Below are positions 35,111 through 44,402 of a DNA stretch of 64,000 nt, one piece after another. The first letter of the stretch is position 1, and each line of letters opens with the position of its first letter. Source of the stretch: DASWJZ01 sp963792885 (lineage in GTDB: Bacteria; Pseudomonadota; Alphaproteobacteria; Rhizobiales; Afifellaceae); contig CAWBXX010000004.1 of NCBI GenBank assembly GCA_963792885.1, positions 1 through 64,000 of the forward strand, given 5' to 3'. The notes under the pieces are model-generated. The model did no database searches. It was not told where the DNA came from and saw nothing but the letters and a program-made list of their open reading frames with translations. Made by a program: the position numbers and the translations under genes.

Positions 35111-36249
35111 GCCGCGCCCCTCTTCGGCATCGTCTGCTGCTTCACGCCGCCATATTGGTAATAGGCGGCGCAGGCGCCCTCGGGCGAGACCATCAGCGCG
35201 CCGACCGGCGTCTCCGGCGTGCAGGCGGTGCCGAACACCTTGCACTGCCACGGTTTGATCAGCCCCTTCAGCACCTCGCCGCACTGGCACGACGCCGGGT
35301 CGGCGATCTTCACTCCGGGAATGGCGAACTTCCGCTCCGCGTCGAAATGCGCGTAGTCCTCGCGCAGCCTGACGCCGGAATGGTCGATCGAGCCGAGCCC
35401 GCGCCATTCGAAGAACTCGCGCAGCTCATAGACCTTGGCGACGGCGGCAAGCGCCTGCGCGTTCCCAGCCTCCGGCACGATACGCGCATACTGGTTCTCG
35501 ATATCCGCGCGCCCTTCCTTGATCTGCTTCAGCGCCATCCAGATCGATTGCAGCACGTCGAGCGGCTCGAAGCCGGCGATCACCATCGGCTTCTTGTAGA
35601 AGCGCGCGATGAACTCGTAAGGAGCCGTGCCGATCACCATCGATACGTGGCCCGGTCCGAGAAAGCCGTCGAGCTTCAGGTCCGGGCTGTCGAGGATCGC
35701 CTTGATCGTCGGCACGATGGTGATGTGGTTGCAGAAGACGGAGAAGTTGGCGATCCCCTCGCGCTCCGCCTGCAGGATCGTGAGCGCGGTCGAAGGCATC
35801 GTCGTCTCGAAGCCGATGGCGAAGAACACCACGTCCTTGTCCGGGTGCTTGCGCGCGATCTGAAGCGCATCCATCGGCGAATAGACCATGCGCACGTCGG
35901 CGCCGTCGCCCTTCGCCTGCATCAGGCTTTTCTTCGAGCCCGGCACGCGCATCGCGTCGCCGAAGGTCGTGAAGATGACATCGGGCCGCTCGGCGATGGA
36001 GACGCAATCGTCGACGCGGCCCATCGGAAGCACGCAGACCGGGCAGCCCGGCCCGTGCACCAGCTCGATCTCCTTCGGCAGCATCCCTTCGATGCCGTAG
36101 CGGAAGATCGAATGCGTGTGACCGCCGCAGATCTCCATCAGATGGATCGGGCGCTCTTTCGCGATGTCGATCTCCGAGACCAGCGTCTCGATCTCGGCGA
36201 CGAGAGTCTTCGCCTTGTCGCGGTCGCGGAACTCGTCGACGTATTTCAT
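35107..36249 (-). CDS. hypD: Hydrogenase maturation protein HypD
   Basis: HypD, an Fe-S protein, holds the iron on which HypC, HypE and HypD assemble the Fe(CN)2CO group. The 380-residue protein shows ICGGHTHSIFRYG, HGPGCPVCVLP and GFETTMPSTA, and the C-terminal cysteines in SCQCGEVLKG that bind the 4Fe-4S cluster. It overlaps hypE by four bases and follows hypC by 14 bases. Confidence 0.97.
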   Translation of the reverse strand: MKYVDEFRDRDKAKTLVAEIETLVSEIDIAKERPIHLMEICGGHTHSIFRYGIEGMLPKEIELVHGPGCPVCVLPMGRVDDCVSIAERPDVIFTTFGDAMRVPGSKKSLMQAKGDGADVRMVYSPMDALQIARKHPDKDVVFFAIGFETTMPSTALTILQAEREGIANFSVFCNHITIVPTIKAILDSPDLKLDGFLGPGHVSMVIGTAPYEFIARFYKKPMVIAGFEPLDVLQSIWMALKQIKEGRADIENQYARIVPEAGNAQALAAVAKVYELREFFEWRGLGSIDHSGVRLREDYAHFDAERKFAIPGVKIADPASCQCGEVLKGLIKPWQCKVFGTACTPETPVGALMVSPEGACAAYYQYGGVKQQTMPKRGAA

Positions 36250-36263
36250 GGCCCGCGACCCTC

Positions 36264-36560
36264 CTACTGCGCGTCGGCAAGCGCGGCAGAAGAAGCGCGC
36301 ATCGCTTCAACCTCCGCCTGCGCCTCACCGAGCTCCGTCAGGATTTTCAGCGTCTCCATCGCCTGCTCTTCGTCGATGCGGCTCATGGCGAAGCCGACGT
36401 GGATCAGCACCCAGTCGCCGACGCAATCCTCGATCGGATGCGCGTCATCGACCACGCAGACCATGTTGATCTGCCGCCTGACGCCGCCGATATCGACGGT
36501 GGCGAGCATCTTCGCCGCGTCGTCGATCCTGACGATCAGGCCGGGAATGCCGAGGCACAT
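36264..36560 (-). CDS. hypC: Hydrogenase assembly chaperone HypC
   Basis: A 98-residue HypC/HupF-type chaperone. The N-terminal MCLGIPG carries Cys2, which is essential for contact with HypD and the large subunit, and the OB-fold ends in DWVLIHVGFAMSRIDEEQA. The C-terminal tail is slightly longer than usual. Its start overlaps the last 25 bases of hypF. Confidence 0.94.
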   Translation of the reverse strand: MCLGIPGLIVRIDDAAKMLATVDIGGVRRQINMVCVVDDAHPIEDCVGDWVLIHVGFAMSRIDEEQAMETLKILTELGEAQAEVEAMRASSAALADAQ

Positions 36561-38990
36561 GCCGTGCTCCCTTCGCTCTGGTTGTTGCGCGCGCCTGCAA
36601 GCGTCGCCGCGGCGACCGCCGCCTGCCCGAGCGCGAGTCCGCCATCATTGGCGGGAACGCGAGAATGCGAGAGCACGCGAAAGCCCTCCGCCTCAAGGCG
36701 GCGATGCACATCCTCGAAGAGCACGCGGTTCTGGAAGCAGCCGCCAGTCAGCGCCACCGTATCGAAGCGAGGGGACGCCTCGTCGTCGCGACGTGCAAGC
36801 TTTTTCGCCATCGCCACAACTGCCTTGGCGAGCCCCTTATGGAAACGCGCGGCTATGACGGGCACGGGAACCTTCCGCGTCAGGTCGCCGAGCAGCGCGT
36901 CCCACATCGGCTGCGCCTTCAAAATCGCCAAGCCGGTTTCGTCGCGATCATCGACGCCGAACGGATAAGCCCGCGCATCGTCTTCCTCGCGCAGTGTTCG
37001 TTCGTCCACCAGCGCCTCGAGCCGCGCCGCCGCCTCGCCCTCATAGCCCTGCCGCTCGAAGCAAACGCCGAGCGCCGCGGCGACCGCGTCGAAAAGCCGG
37101 CCGCAGGATGAGGCGAGCGGCGCATTGATCCCATTTTTGATCATGGCGTCGATGGTTGCACGCGGCCGATCCGCAAGACTTTGATAAAGCTCAAGTTCAG
37201 CAAAATCCGCCGAGAGCCGCACCCAGCCCATCCCGGCCGTCAGATGTGCATAAAGGTTCCGCCACGGCTCGCGCACCGCCTGCGCGCCGCCCGGCATGGC
37301 GACCGGCTTAAACGCGCCAAGCCGCGCGAAGCCGCGATAGTCGGCGAGCAGGAACTCGCCGCCCCAGATTTCGCCATCGTCTCCATAGCCGAGGCCATCG
37401 AGCACGATGCCGAGCACCGGCGGCGCGTCGAGCCGATAAGAATTCTCCGCCAGACAGGCCGCAACATGCGCATGGTGGTGCTGCACCTCGATCAACGGCA
37501 GGCGCTCGGCCTCTGCGCGAGACCGCGCGAGCTTGGCCGAGAGGTATTCGGGGTGGCGGTCGGCAACGAGCGCCGCCGGCTTGTGGTCGAAGAGCTCCGC
37601 GTAGAGCGCAAGGTTGCGGCAGTAATCGTCGTAAGTCGCGACATCTTCCAGGTCGCCCTGGTGCTGTGAAAGCACCGCTTCGCCGTTCTTGACCAGACAG
37701 AAGGTCGCCTTCAGCTCGCCACCGAAAGCGAGGATCTCGGGCGCAACCTCCATGCCCTCGGGGAGCCGGATCGGTGCCGGCGCATAGCCGCGCGCGCGGC
37801 GCAGGAGCCGCGGCGCGCCGGCCATGAAGCGCACGACGGAATCGTCGACGCGGTTGGCGATCGCCCGATCGTGCATCAGCGCGGTAGGCGCGATGCCGCG
37901 AAGCCGCACGCGCATTTCGTCGTCATCGATGACCTGCGGCTCGTCGGAAAGATTGCCGCTGGTCATCACCACCGGGCCGTCGATGTCGCGCAGCAGGAGG
38001 AGATGCAGCGGCGTCGTCGGCAGCATGAAGCCAAGCGTCGTGAGGCCGGGCGCCACCGCCTCCGGCAGCCGCTCCGGTCCCGTCGCATCGAGCAGGACAA
38101 TCGGCGCTTCAGAGCTCGCGAGCACCGCGTCTTCCGCCGGACCGGCACTGCAGTAGCGGCGGACGACGTCGAGATCGCGCGCCATCAAGGCGAAGGGCTT
38201 CGCGTCGCGCCGCTTCGCCTTGCGCATCCGTGCAACAGCGTCGGTGTTGGTCGCATCGCAGGCGAGTTGATAGCCGCCGAGCCCCTTGATCGCGACGATC
38301 TCTCCTCGCCGGATCAGGATCGCGGCAAGATCGACATCGTCCCGCGCCGAAAGCCCGTCGAAGCCCACCGCCTCGCCATCCAACCGGACGAGCGTTGCCT
38401 GCGGCCCGCAGGTCGGGCACGCGATCGCTTCGGCATGGAACCTGCGGTCGCGCGGCTCGCGATAATCTTCAACGCACGCGTCACAGAGCGGGAACGCCAC
38501 CATCGTCGTCGTGGCGCGGTCATAGGGGATGCCCTCCACGATCGAAAGCCGCGGCCCGCAATGCGTGCAGTTGGTGAAGGGATAGAGGTAGCGCCGCTCT
38601 GACGGATCGAGCACTTCTTGCAGCGCAGGCCGGACAGATCGCAGCGTCTGGCGAGACCTGCGTGCGTGCCGCCCCAGCGATGCTTTCGACGATGCGGAAG
38701 TCCACCGGCAGGTCGCCAGAGAAATCGCGCGTCTCCACCGCCTCGATGGCCGCGAGCGGCGGCGGCTCGTCTTTGACCCGCGCGACGAAGGCGGCGATTT
38801 CCGCCACCCCTCCCCGCACGCGGATCAGAACGCCCTCAGCGTCGTTCAGCACCTCGCCAGCGAGACCGAGCTCGGTGGCAAGCCGCCATACCGCCGGGCG
38901 GAAGCCGACGCCCTGAACCCGCCCGCGCACGCGGATTTCCACGGCCCTCACGTCCGGCTCGGGAAAAGACCGCTGGCTGGCGATATTCAA
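36536..38990 (-). CDS. hypF: Carbamoyltransferase HypF (single frameshift)
   Basis: HypF makes a carbamoyl group from carbamoyl phosphate and ATP and passes it to HypE. In order: acylphosphatase domain (VRGRVQGVGFRPAVWRLA), zinc fingers (CPAC, TNCTHCGPR, CDAC, CPTCGP), YrdC domain (IKGLGGYQLACDAT) and Kae1-like domain (VQHHHAHVAACLAEN, DGLGYGDDGEIWGGE). An extra G near 38624 breaks the frame between CPAC and LQEVLDPSERRY; without it there are 817 residues, a normal length. First gene of the hyp operon. Confidence 0.93.
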
Positions 38991-39101
38991 TGGCGCGCTC
39001 CTCTAGAAGGATCGCGAACCTGCGAACGCCCCTCTTCGATCCGTCATGCCGCCGCACCTGTCAATTCGGATATCTGCGTAGCCAGGCATTGCGCGGCCAG
39101 T

Positions 39102-39188
39102 TGGTGCGGGCGGCGGGAGTCGAACCCGCATGGCCTGTGGGCCGAGGGATTTTAAGTCCCTTGCGTCTACCGGTTTCGCCACGCCCGC
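39102..39188 (-). tRNA. tRNA-Leu (anticodon UAA)
   Basis: The minus strand reads GCGGGCG at the 5 prime end and ends CGCCCGC plus A and an encoded CCA. The anticodon stem-loop GGGACTTAAAATCCC gives anticodon TAA. GGTTCGACTCC is the T loop, and a long variable arm (about 14 bases) marks a class II tRNA. Length 87 including CCA. Confidence 0.95.
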
Positions 39189-39234
39189 TTCGCGCCCGTC
39201 CTACGACGAGCGGCATTAAAGAATAAGCGAAAGC

Positions 39235-39861
39235 TCAGGCGGGTAAGAAGAGCGCGCGGATCAGCTCGCGGTAGAGCATCACCTGCTTGGGGAGGATCGT
39301 CGCGTCCTTGAGCGCGCGGCCGAGGATGATGCCGCCTTCGACCAGCGTCGCGGCCATATCCGCGAGCGCCTCGAGGTCCACCTCGGTCTTCGGCGGATAG
39401 CGCTTGGCGATTATCTCCAGCCGCTCGCGGAACCGCGCGCGCCAGGCGAGCAGGCCCTCGGCGTTGAGTCGCCGGATATCCTGGTTGAAGAGCTGGTCCT
39501 GGTAGGTGAAAGAGGCGGCGAGGCAGCCCGGATGCGCCGCCGGCAGGCTCGCCATCATCTCTGCGAAGAGTTTCAGGCCGACGAGGAAGCCGTGGAGGGG
39601 ATCGTCGTTCAGCTCGTCGCCGCGGCGGAAGAGCTCGTCGAGAACAGCGCGGTCCTGCGCAAGGTAGCGCTCGAGCAGCGCCTTGGCGAGGTCGCGCTTC
39701 TCCTTGAAGTGATAGAAGAAGCCGCTCTTCGTGATGCCAACGGCTGCGATGATCTCCTCGATCGAGGTCGCGGCGAATCCCTTCGCGAGCACCGCCTCCT
39801 CGGCGGTCTCGAGAATACGATCGCGCGTGTCCCCGCGCCTTCGTGCTGGAATTTGCAACAT
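39235..39861 (-). CDS. TetR-family transcriptional regulator
   Basis: A 208-residue regulator with the N-terminal helix-turn-helix (RDRILETAEEAVLAKGFAATS, broken here at ILETA; then TKSGFFYHFKEKRDLAKALL). The C-terminal ligand domain is typical of the AcrR/TetR C-terminal subgroup. I use the ATG at 39861 (MLQIPARRRG). It is divergent from the homocysteine methyltransferase gene, and a duplicated semi-palindrome lies between them, so it probably controls that pair. Effector unknown. Confidence 0.9.
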   Translation of the reverse strand: MLQIPARRRGDTRDRILETAEEAVLAKGFAATSIEEIIAAVGITKSGFFYHFKEKRDLAKALLERYLAQDRAVLDELFRRGDELNDDPLHGFLVGLKLFAEMMASLPAAHPGCLAASFTYQDQLFNQDIRRLNAEGLLAWRARFRERLEIIAKRYPPKTEVDLEALADMAATLVEGGIILGRALKDATILPKQVMLYRELIRALFLPA

Positions 39862-39898
39862 GGCAACTGGACCATAGGTCAAGTTGTCTGAGCGGAAT

Positions 39899-39942
39899 GT
39901 TTCGTCACTGCCCGAAAAGTGTTTCGTCGCTATTCGGAAACG
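39899..39942. promoter_or_regulatory. Tandem operator candidate for the TetR regulator
   Basis: gtttcgtcactgcccgaaaag (39899-39919) and gtttcgtcgctattcggaaac (39921-39941) are two related semi-palindromes, 22 bases apart, with gtttcg at the left and cgaaaa or cggaaac at the right. They lie 38 bases before the TetR start in the divergent gap. Confidence 0.55.
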
Positions 39943-40137
39943 TAGGCCTCTCTAGAGAAACAATATTTCAGCGCTTCGTTGACCGCGCGACAGCTAGTTC
40001 CAACCGCAGCAATCGGTAGTTTCCAGAGCGCCGCCGCCAATAGGCAGCGGCATCGGCGGCCTGCTCTACGCGGACGGAAAGCTCGACGCGCACAACGCGC
40101 CGCGCCTCTCGCCGCGCATCGGAAACGAGGAAATACG

Positions 40138-41109
40138 ATGATCGCGCGCTATAGAAACGCTCTTCCCCAACTCGACGGCAAGCTCTTCCTGACCGACGGT
40201 GGACTCGAGACGACTCTGGTCTTCGTCGACAAGATCGACCTTCCGCACTTCTCTTCCATCCACATGATGAAGACGCCGGAGGGACGCGACCGCCTGCGCA
40301 CATATTTCCGCCGCTACGCGTCGATCGCGCAAGAGATCGGCGCCGGCTTCATCTTCGAGAGCACGACCTGGCGCGCGAGCCGCGACTGGGCGGCGAAGCT
40401 CGGGGTGACACTCCGCGAGCTCCAGCGCCTCAACAGGCAGTCGATCGCTTTGATCGCCGGGCTCCGCGACGAGCTGGAGAGAAAGCATTCGCCGATGGTG
40501 CTATCCGGCTGCATCGGCCCGCGCGGCGACGGCTACAGCCCCGACACGGCGATGAGCACGGCGGAGGCCGAGGACTACCATTCCGAGCAGATCGCGATTT
40601 TCCGCGATACCGCGGCCGACATGGTTTCCGCCATCACGATGACCAACGTGGAGGAGGCGATCGGCATCGCGCGCGCAGCAGACCTGGCCGGCATGCCGTC
40701 CGTGATCTCCTTCACGCTGGAAACCGACGGCAAGCTGCCGACCGGCCAGTCGCTGAAGGACGCGATCCTCGCGGTCGACCGCGCGAGCGGCACGGCTCCG
40801 GCCTACTACATGATCAACTGCGCCCACCCGACACATTTCGCCGCCGCCCTCAAGGCTGGCGAGCCTTGGGTGAAGCGCATCCGGGGGCTCCGCGCCAATG
40901 CTTCAAAGATGAGCCACGCCGAGCTCGACGCAGCGACCACGCTGGACGACGGCAATCCGGTGGAGCTCGGCTACGAGCACGCAGAGCTTCTGAAGCGGCT
41001 TCCGCACATCACCGTGCTTGGCGGCTGCTGCGGCACGGACCACCGGCATGTCGCCGCGATCGCGTATTCCTGCGGCCCGCATGCCCATCACGCGGCCTAC
41101 GCCGCCTGA
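40138..41109 (+). CDS. Homocysteine S-methyltransferase family protein
   Basis: A 323-residue member of the Pfam S-methyl_trans family. LTDGGLETTLVF opens the barrel. The zinc cysteines are in MINCAHP and in GGCCGTDHRH near the end, so the metal site is complete. Such enzymes move a methyl group to homocysteine from donors such as S-methylmethionine. The ATG at 40138 follows ACGAGG. It precedes a MetE-like gene and is divergent from a TetR regulator. The methyl donor is unknown. Confidence 0.9.
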   Translation: MIARYRNALPQLDGKLFLTDGGLETTLVFVDKIDLPHFSSIHMMKTPEGRDRLRTYFRRYASIAQEIGAGFIFESTTWRASRDWAAKLGVTLRELQRLNRQSIALIAGLRDELERKHSPMVLSGCIGPRGDGYSPDTAMSTAEAEDYHSEQIAIFRDTAADMVSAITMTNVEEAIGIARAADLAGMPSVISFTLETDGKLPTGQSLKDAILAVDRASGTAPAYYMINCAHPTHFAAALKAGEPWVKRIRGLRANASKMSHAELDAATTLDDGNPVELGYEHAELLKRLPHITVLGGCCGTDHRHVAAIAYSCGPHAHHAAYAA

Positions 41110-41128
41110 CCAAACGGGACGCTGCTTG

Positions 41129-41150
41129 ACCTCCCCCTCGAAGGGGAGGT
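41129..41150. repeat. Short perfect palindrome between the methyltransferase genes
   Basis: acctcccc and ggggaggt around ctcgaa. This ccctcgaagggg palindrome is a common dispersed element in alphaproteobacterial intergenic regions. It may act as a hairpin between the two cotranscribed genes. Confidence 0.65.
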
Positions 41151-41210
41151 TGAGCCGGCGCCCCGCCCTTCATCGAGACATCTCCGCCAATCCGTGGCAG
41201 GCTTGCGGCG

Positions 41211-42236
41211 ATGACCCTCTTCCCGACCACTATCGCCGGCTCGCTGCCGAAACCCTTCTGGCTCGCAGAGCCGAACCGCCTCTGGGCTCCCTGGCGCTTC
41301 GAGGGCGATGACCTGGCGCGAGCAAAAGCAAACGCCACGCTGCTCGTCCTGAAGCTGCAGGAGGATGCCGGCATCGACATCGTGTCGGACGGCGAGCAGT
41401 CGCGTCAGCACTTCGTCCACGGCTTCCTGGAGTTCGTTGACGGCATCGACTTCTCGCACAAGGTCGCAATGGGGATTCGCGACAATCGCTACACCGCGAT
41501 GGTGCCGCGCGTCGTCGGCGAGCTCACGCTGAAGGGCCGCGTGCACGCCGCCGAGGCCCGGCTTGCGCGCGCGCACACCACGCGAAAGCTCAAGATCACC
41601 ATGCCCGGTCCCATGACCATCGTCGACACGATCGCCGACGAGCACTACGGCGACCGCGACAGGATGGCGATGGCCTTCGCCGCGCTCCTGAACGAGGAGG
41701 CGCGCGCGCTGGAGAAGGATGGCGTCGACGTCATCCAGTTCGATGAGCCGGCCTTCAACGTCTACATGGATGCCGTGAAGGACTGGGGGATCGCGGCGCT
41801 GCACCGCGCCATCGAAGGCCTCTCCTGCAAGACCGCCGTCCACATCTGCTACGGCTACGGCATCAAGGAGAACATCGACTGGAAGGGGACGCTCGGTTCC
41901 GAGTGGCGGCAATACGAGGCGATCTTCCCGGCGCTCGCTCAAAGCCGCATCGGCCAGGTGTCGATCGAGGCGAAGAACTCGCGCGTGCCGATGGACCTGA
42001 TTGCGCTCCTTGAAGGCAAGGACGTGCTCGTCGGCGTGATCGACGTGGCAAGCGACCATGTCGAGACGCCGGAGGAGGTCGCGGCGACCATCGAGCAGGC
42101 GACGAAGTTCGTGCCTAAGAAGCGTATCCAGCCCTGCACCAATTGCGGCATGGCTCCGATGCGCTGGGAGCTCGCCTTCGCCAAGCTTCAGGCGCTCGGC
42201 GCCGGCGCAAAACTCGCCCGCGAGCGCCTGGGCTGA
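41211..42236 (+). CDS. Methionine synthase II-type protein (MetE C-terminal domain only)
   Basis: A 341-residue protein equal to the catalytic C-terminal barrel of cobalamin-independent methionine synthase. TTIAGSLPKPFWL opens it. The zinc ligands are in HICYGYG (His, Cys), the Glu of IEAKNSR and the Cys of QPCTNCGMAP. The N-terminal folate-binding half of MetE is absent, so the methyl donor is probably not methyltetrahydrofolate-triglutamate. Such core proteins use corrinoids or small methylated compounds. It follows the homocysteine methyltransferase gene by about 100 bp. Confidence 0.9.
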   Translation: MTLFPTTIAGSLPKPFWLAEPNRLWAPWRFEGDDLARAKANATLLVLKLQEDAGIDIVSDGEQSRQHFVHGFLEFVDGIDFSHKVAMGIRDNRYTAMVPRVVGELTLKGRVHAAEARLARAHTTRKLKITMPGPMTIVDTIADEHYGDRDRMAMAFAALLNEEARALEKDGVDVIQFDEPAFNVYMDAVKDWGIAALHRAIEGLSCKTAVHICYGYGIKENIDWKGTLGSEWRQYEAIFPALAQSRIGQVSIEAKNSRVPMDLIALLEGKDVLVGVIDVASDHVETPEEVAATIEQATKFVPKKRIQPCTNCGMAPMRWELAFAKLQALGAGAKLARERLG

Positions 42237-42239
42237 ACC

Positions 42240-42740
42240 TTAGCCCGCCGCCCCGCCCTTGATCGGCGGCTGGAACGAATAGCCCATGTCCCAGGGGAAA
42301 TAGATCCAGGTGTCCTGCGACACCTCGGTGACGAAGGTATCGACCACCGGCCGGCCCTGCGGCTTGGCGTAGACGGTGGCGAAGTGCGCCTTGGGCAGCA
42401 TGCCGCGCACGATCGAGGCGGTGCGCCCCGTGTCGACGAGGTCGTCGACGATGAGGACGCCCTCCCCGGCTTCGCCCGCCGCCTTCACGACGGCATCGGA
42501 GATCGTCTTCAGCACGTCGGTGTCACCCTGGTTCTTGTAGTCGTGATAAGAGGCGACGCAGACCGTCTCGATGACGCGGATCTCAAGCTCGCGCGAGACG
42601 ATTGCCGCCGGCACCAGCCCGCCGCGCGTAATGCAGACGATCGCCGAAAACGGCCCCGCGCCGGCAAGCCGCCAGGCAAGTGCCCGCGCATCGCGATGGA
42701 ATTCCTCCCAAGTTACGGGAAATGCCTTTTCCCCGGCCAT
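42240..42740 (-). CDS. gpt: Xanthine phosphoribosyltransferase
   Basis: A 166-residue purine-salvage enzyme that makes XMP and GMP from xanthine or guanine and PRPP. The PRPP motif is VLIVDDLVDTGRTA, and ITRGGLVPAAIVSREL and the base-recognising end WIYFPWD are typical of Gpt. The ATG at 42740 follows GGGGGCACAG. It is convergent with the MetE-like gene, three bases apart. Confidence 0.93.
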   Translation of the reverse strand: MAGEKAFPVTWEEFHRDARALAWRLAGAGPFSAIVCITRGGLVPAAIVSRELEIRVIETVCVASYHDYKNQGDTDVLKTISDAVVKAAGEAGEGVLIVDDLVDTGRTASIVRGMLPKAHFATVYAKPQGRPVVDTFVTEVSQDTWIYFPWDMGYSFQPPIKGGAAG

Positions 42741-42916
42741 CTGTGCCCCCTTGGCGACGCCGATCCAACCGGGACGAGATACCGCGCCGGCCCTCGCAGG
42801 TCGACAGCCTTTCGGCCCACTTCGCAAAGCGCGCGCCGAAGCTCGCCACGGCGGATTTCTCGCGTCCCGCGCGTGTGCTAGGTGATCCCGCGAGTGCTCT
42901 TTCGAAGGGATCTGGC

Positions 42917-43576
42917 GTGACGAACGAAGCGCTGCCGGCAAAGGATGCGATGGCGCGCAAGATGGCGGCGGAGAACCGGCGCGTCAGCGCCGACTACCCC
43001 GCTTTCGCGAAGGCCTATGACAAGCTTGTCGCACGGCTCGTGGCCGGGAGCGCAGGCGCGCACGCGCCGAAGACGGGCGACACGCTTCCGCCCTTCATGC
43101 TGCCGGACGACGCCGGCCGGCTCGTCGGCCTCGGCGACTTCAGGACGGCGAAGTCCGTCGTCATCAGCCTCAACCGCGGACACTGGTGCACCTATTGCCG
43201 CGTCGAATTCGAGAGCATGCGCGGCATCCACGACGAAGTAACACGCCGCGGCGGCGCGATGCTCGCCATCACGCCGGACCGCCAGCATTACGTTCGCGAG
43301 CTGAAGGAAGAGCTCGATCTCCCCTTCCCGCTCCTCTCCGACATGGACAACGCCTACGCCATGTCGCTCGGCCTCGTCGTCTGGTGCGGCGACGAGGTGC
43401 GCACGCTCTACCGGAGCATCGACTGGCACCTCGACGCATTCCAGGGGAACAACGGCTGGATGGTCCCGATCCCCGCCACCTACGTCATTGCTCCTGACGG
43501 GCGTATCAAGGCGAGCTTCGTGGAGCCCGATTTCCGGAAGCGGATCGAGCCGGCAGCGATCCTCGACGCGATCTGA
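42917..43576 (+). CDS. Peroxiredoxin-like protein (AhpC/TSA, CxxC type)
   Basis: A 219-residue thioredoxin-fold protein. After a helical N-terminal region (about 55 residues), GDTLPPFMLPDDAG opens the fold and RGHWCTYCRVE carries the active-site pair. The Cys-x-x-Cys arrangement differs from the single Cys of typical 2-Cys peroxiredoxins and is a bacterioferritin-comigratory or thiol-reductase variant. The GTG start at 42917 has AAGGGA six bases upstream. Its end overlaps the convergent CinA-like gene by 71 bp. Confidence 0.85.
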   Translation: MTNEALPAKDAMARKMAAENRRVSADYPAFAKAYDKLVARLVAGSAGAHAPKTGDTLPPFMLPDDAGRLVGLGDFRTAKSVVISLNRGHWCTYCRVEFESMRGIHDEVTRRGGAMLAITPDRQHYVRELKEELDLPFPLLSDMDNAYAMSLGLVVWCGDEVRTLYRSIDWHLDAFQGNNGWMVPIPATYVIAPDGRIKASFVEPDFRKRIEPAAILDAI

Positions 43577-44321
43577 GCCGCTCGCCGACCCTCAAAGAGT
43601 TCGAGAGCGCCGCTTCGAGCGCCGCCTTTGCTGCGTCGAGCAGTGCCTGATCGCGCGAGCGCAGCACCAGCCGCGTCGTGAACCTTTTGCCGTCGTGGTA
43701 AGGATAGGAGCCGATGCGGACGTTCGGGAATTGCTTCTGCACGTTCGCCGCAGGCACGGCGATCTCTCCCTCCCCTCGCCCCGCCTCGATCGTTACGGAG
43801 AGGACTGGTGCCGACGTCGGCAGCACCTTCACCACCTCGTCCATCATCGCCTGCATGATTGCCGGCACGCCCGCCATGACGAAGATGTTCTTGATCCGAA
43901 AGCCCGGTGCGACGGAGACCGAGTTCGGGATGAGGGTCGCTCCCTCCGGGACGCGTGCCATGCGGAGCCGGCTCTCGTTGGGCTCGATCCCCCGCGACTT
44001 CCAGAACGGCACCAGAAGGTCGACCGCGCGCTGGTCCACACCGATCGGGACGCCCAGCGCCTTTGCCACCGAGTTTGCGGTGATGTCGTCGTGGGTTGGG
44101 CCGATTCCGCCAGAGGTTAATAGAAAATCGTAGCGCCCGGAGAGCGCCTGCACCGCCTCCACGATCGCCTCCTCCCGGTCGGCGACGATCCGGACTTCCT
44201 CGAGGTCGATGCCGATATCGGTCAAAGTATCGGCAATGAAGCCGATATTCTTGTCCTTGGTCCGGCCGGACAGAATTTCGTCGCCGATAATGAGGATTGC
44301 GGCTGTCGGCGCTTTCTCCAT
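43506..44321 (-). CDS. CinA-like competence/damage-inducible protein (molybdopterin-binding fold)
   Basis: A 271-residue protein of the MoCF_biosynth/CinA N-terminal family. ILIIGDEILSGRTKDKN and LLTSGGIGPTHDDIT are the hallmark motifs. Related proteins (CinA, YfaY-type) act as nicotinamide-nucleotide pyrophosphatases; the deamidase domain of full CinA is absent here. The last 30 residues are Arg/Ser-rich and run through the convergent peroxiredoxin gene, so the true C-terminus may differ through an indel near 43600. Confidence 0.85.
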   Translation of the reverse strand: MEKAPTAAILIIGDEILSGRTKDKNIGFIADTLTDIGIDLEEVRIVADREEAIVEAVQALSGRYDFLLTSGGIGPTHDDITANSVAKALGVPIGVDQRAVDLLVPFWKSRGIEPNESRLRMARVPEGATLIPNSVSVAPGFRIKNIFVMAGVPAIMQAMMDEVVKVLPTSAPVLSVTIEAGRGEGEIAVPAANVQKQFPNVRIGSYPYHDGKRFTTRLVLRSRDQALLDAAKAALEAALSNSLRVGERLRSRRGSLPARSASGNRAPRSSP

Positions 44322-44402
44322 TGATCTTTCCCTGCCCGAGGCTCTTAAAAGAGGCGAGCCGATGCATTAGCTTATGCGCAAACCGAGATCGAGCCGGATG
44401 CC

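Noticed and set aside
33938..36858. Two long plus-strand open frames (407 and 567 codons)
   Set aside because: Antisense to hypA, hypE, hypD and hypC; no recognisable domain and Arg/His-rich composition.
36536..38990. hypF and hypB as pseudogenes
   Set aside because: Each has a single extra base; all catalytic motifs and lengths are otherwise normal, so error is more likely.
39102..39188. tRNA-Leu as attachment site for the hyp block
   Set aside because: I looked for a repeat of the tRNA 3-prime end near 31.3 kb and found none; no integrase gene is present.
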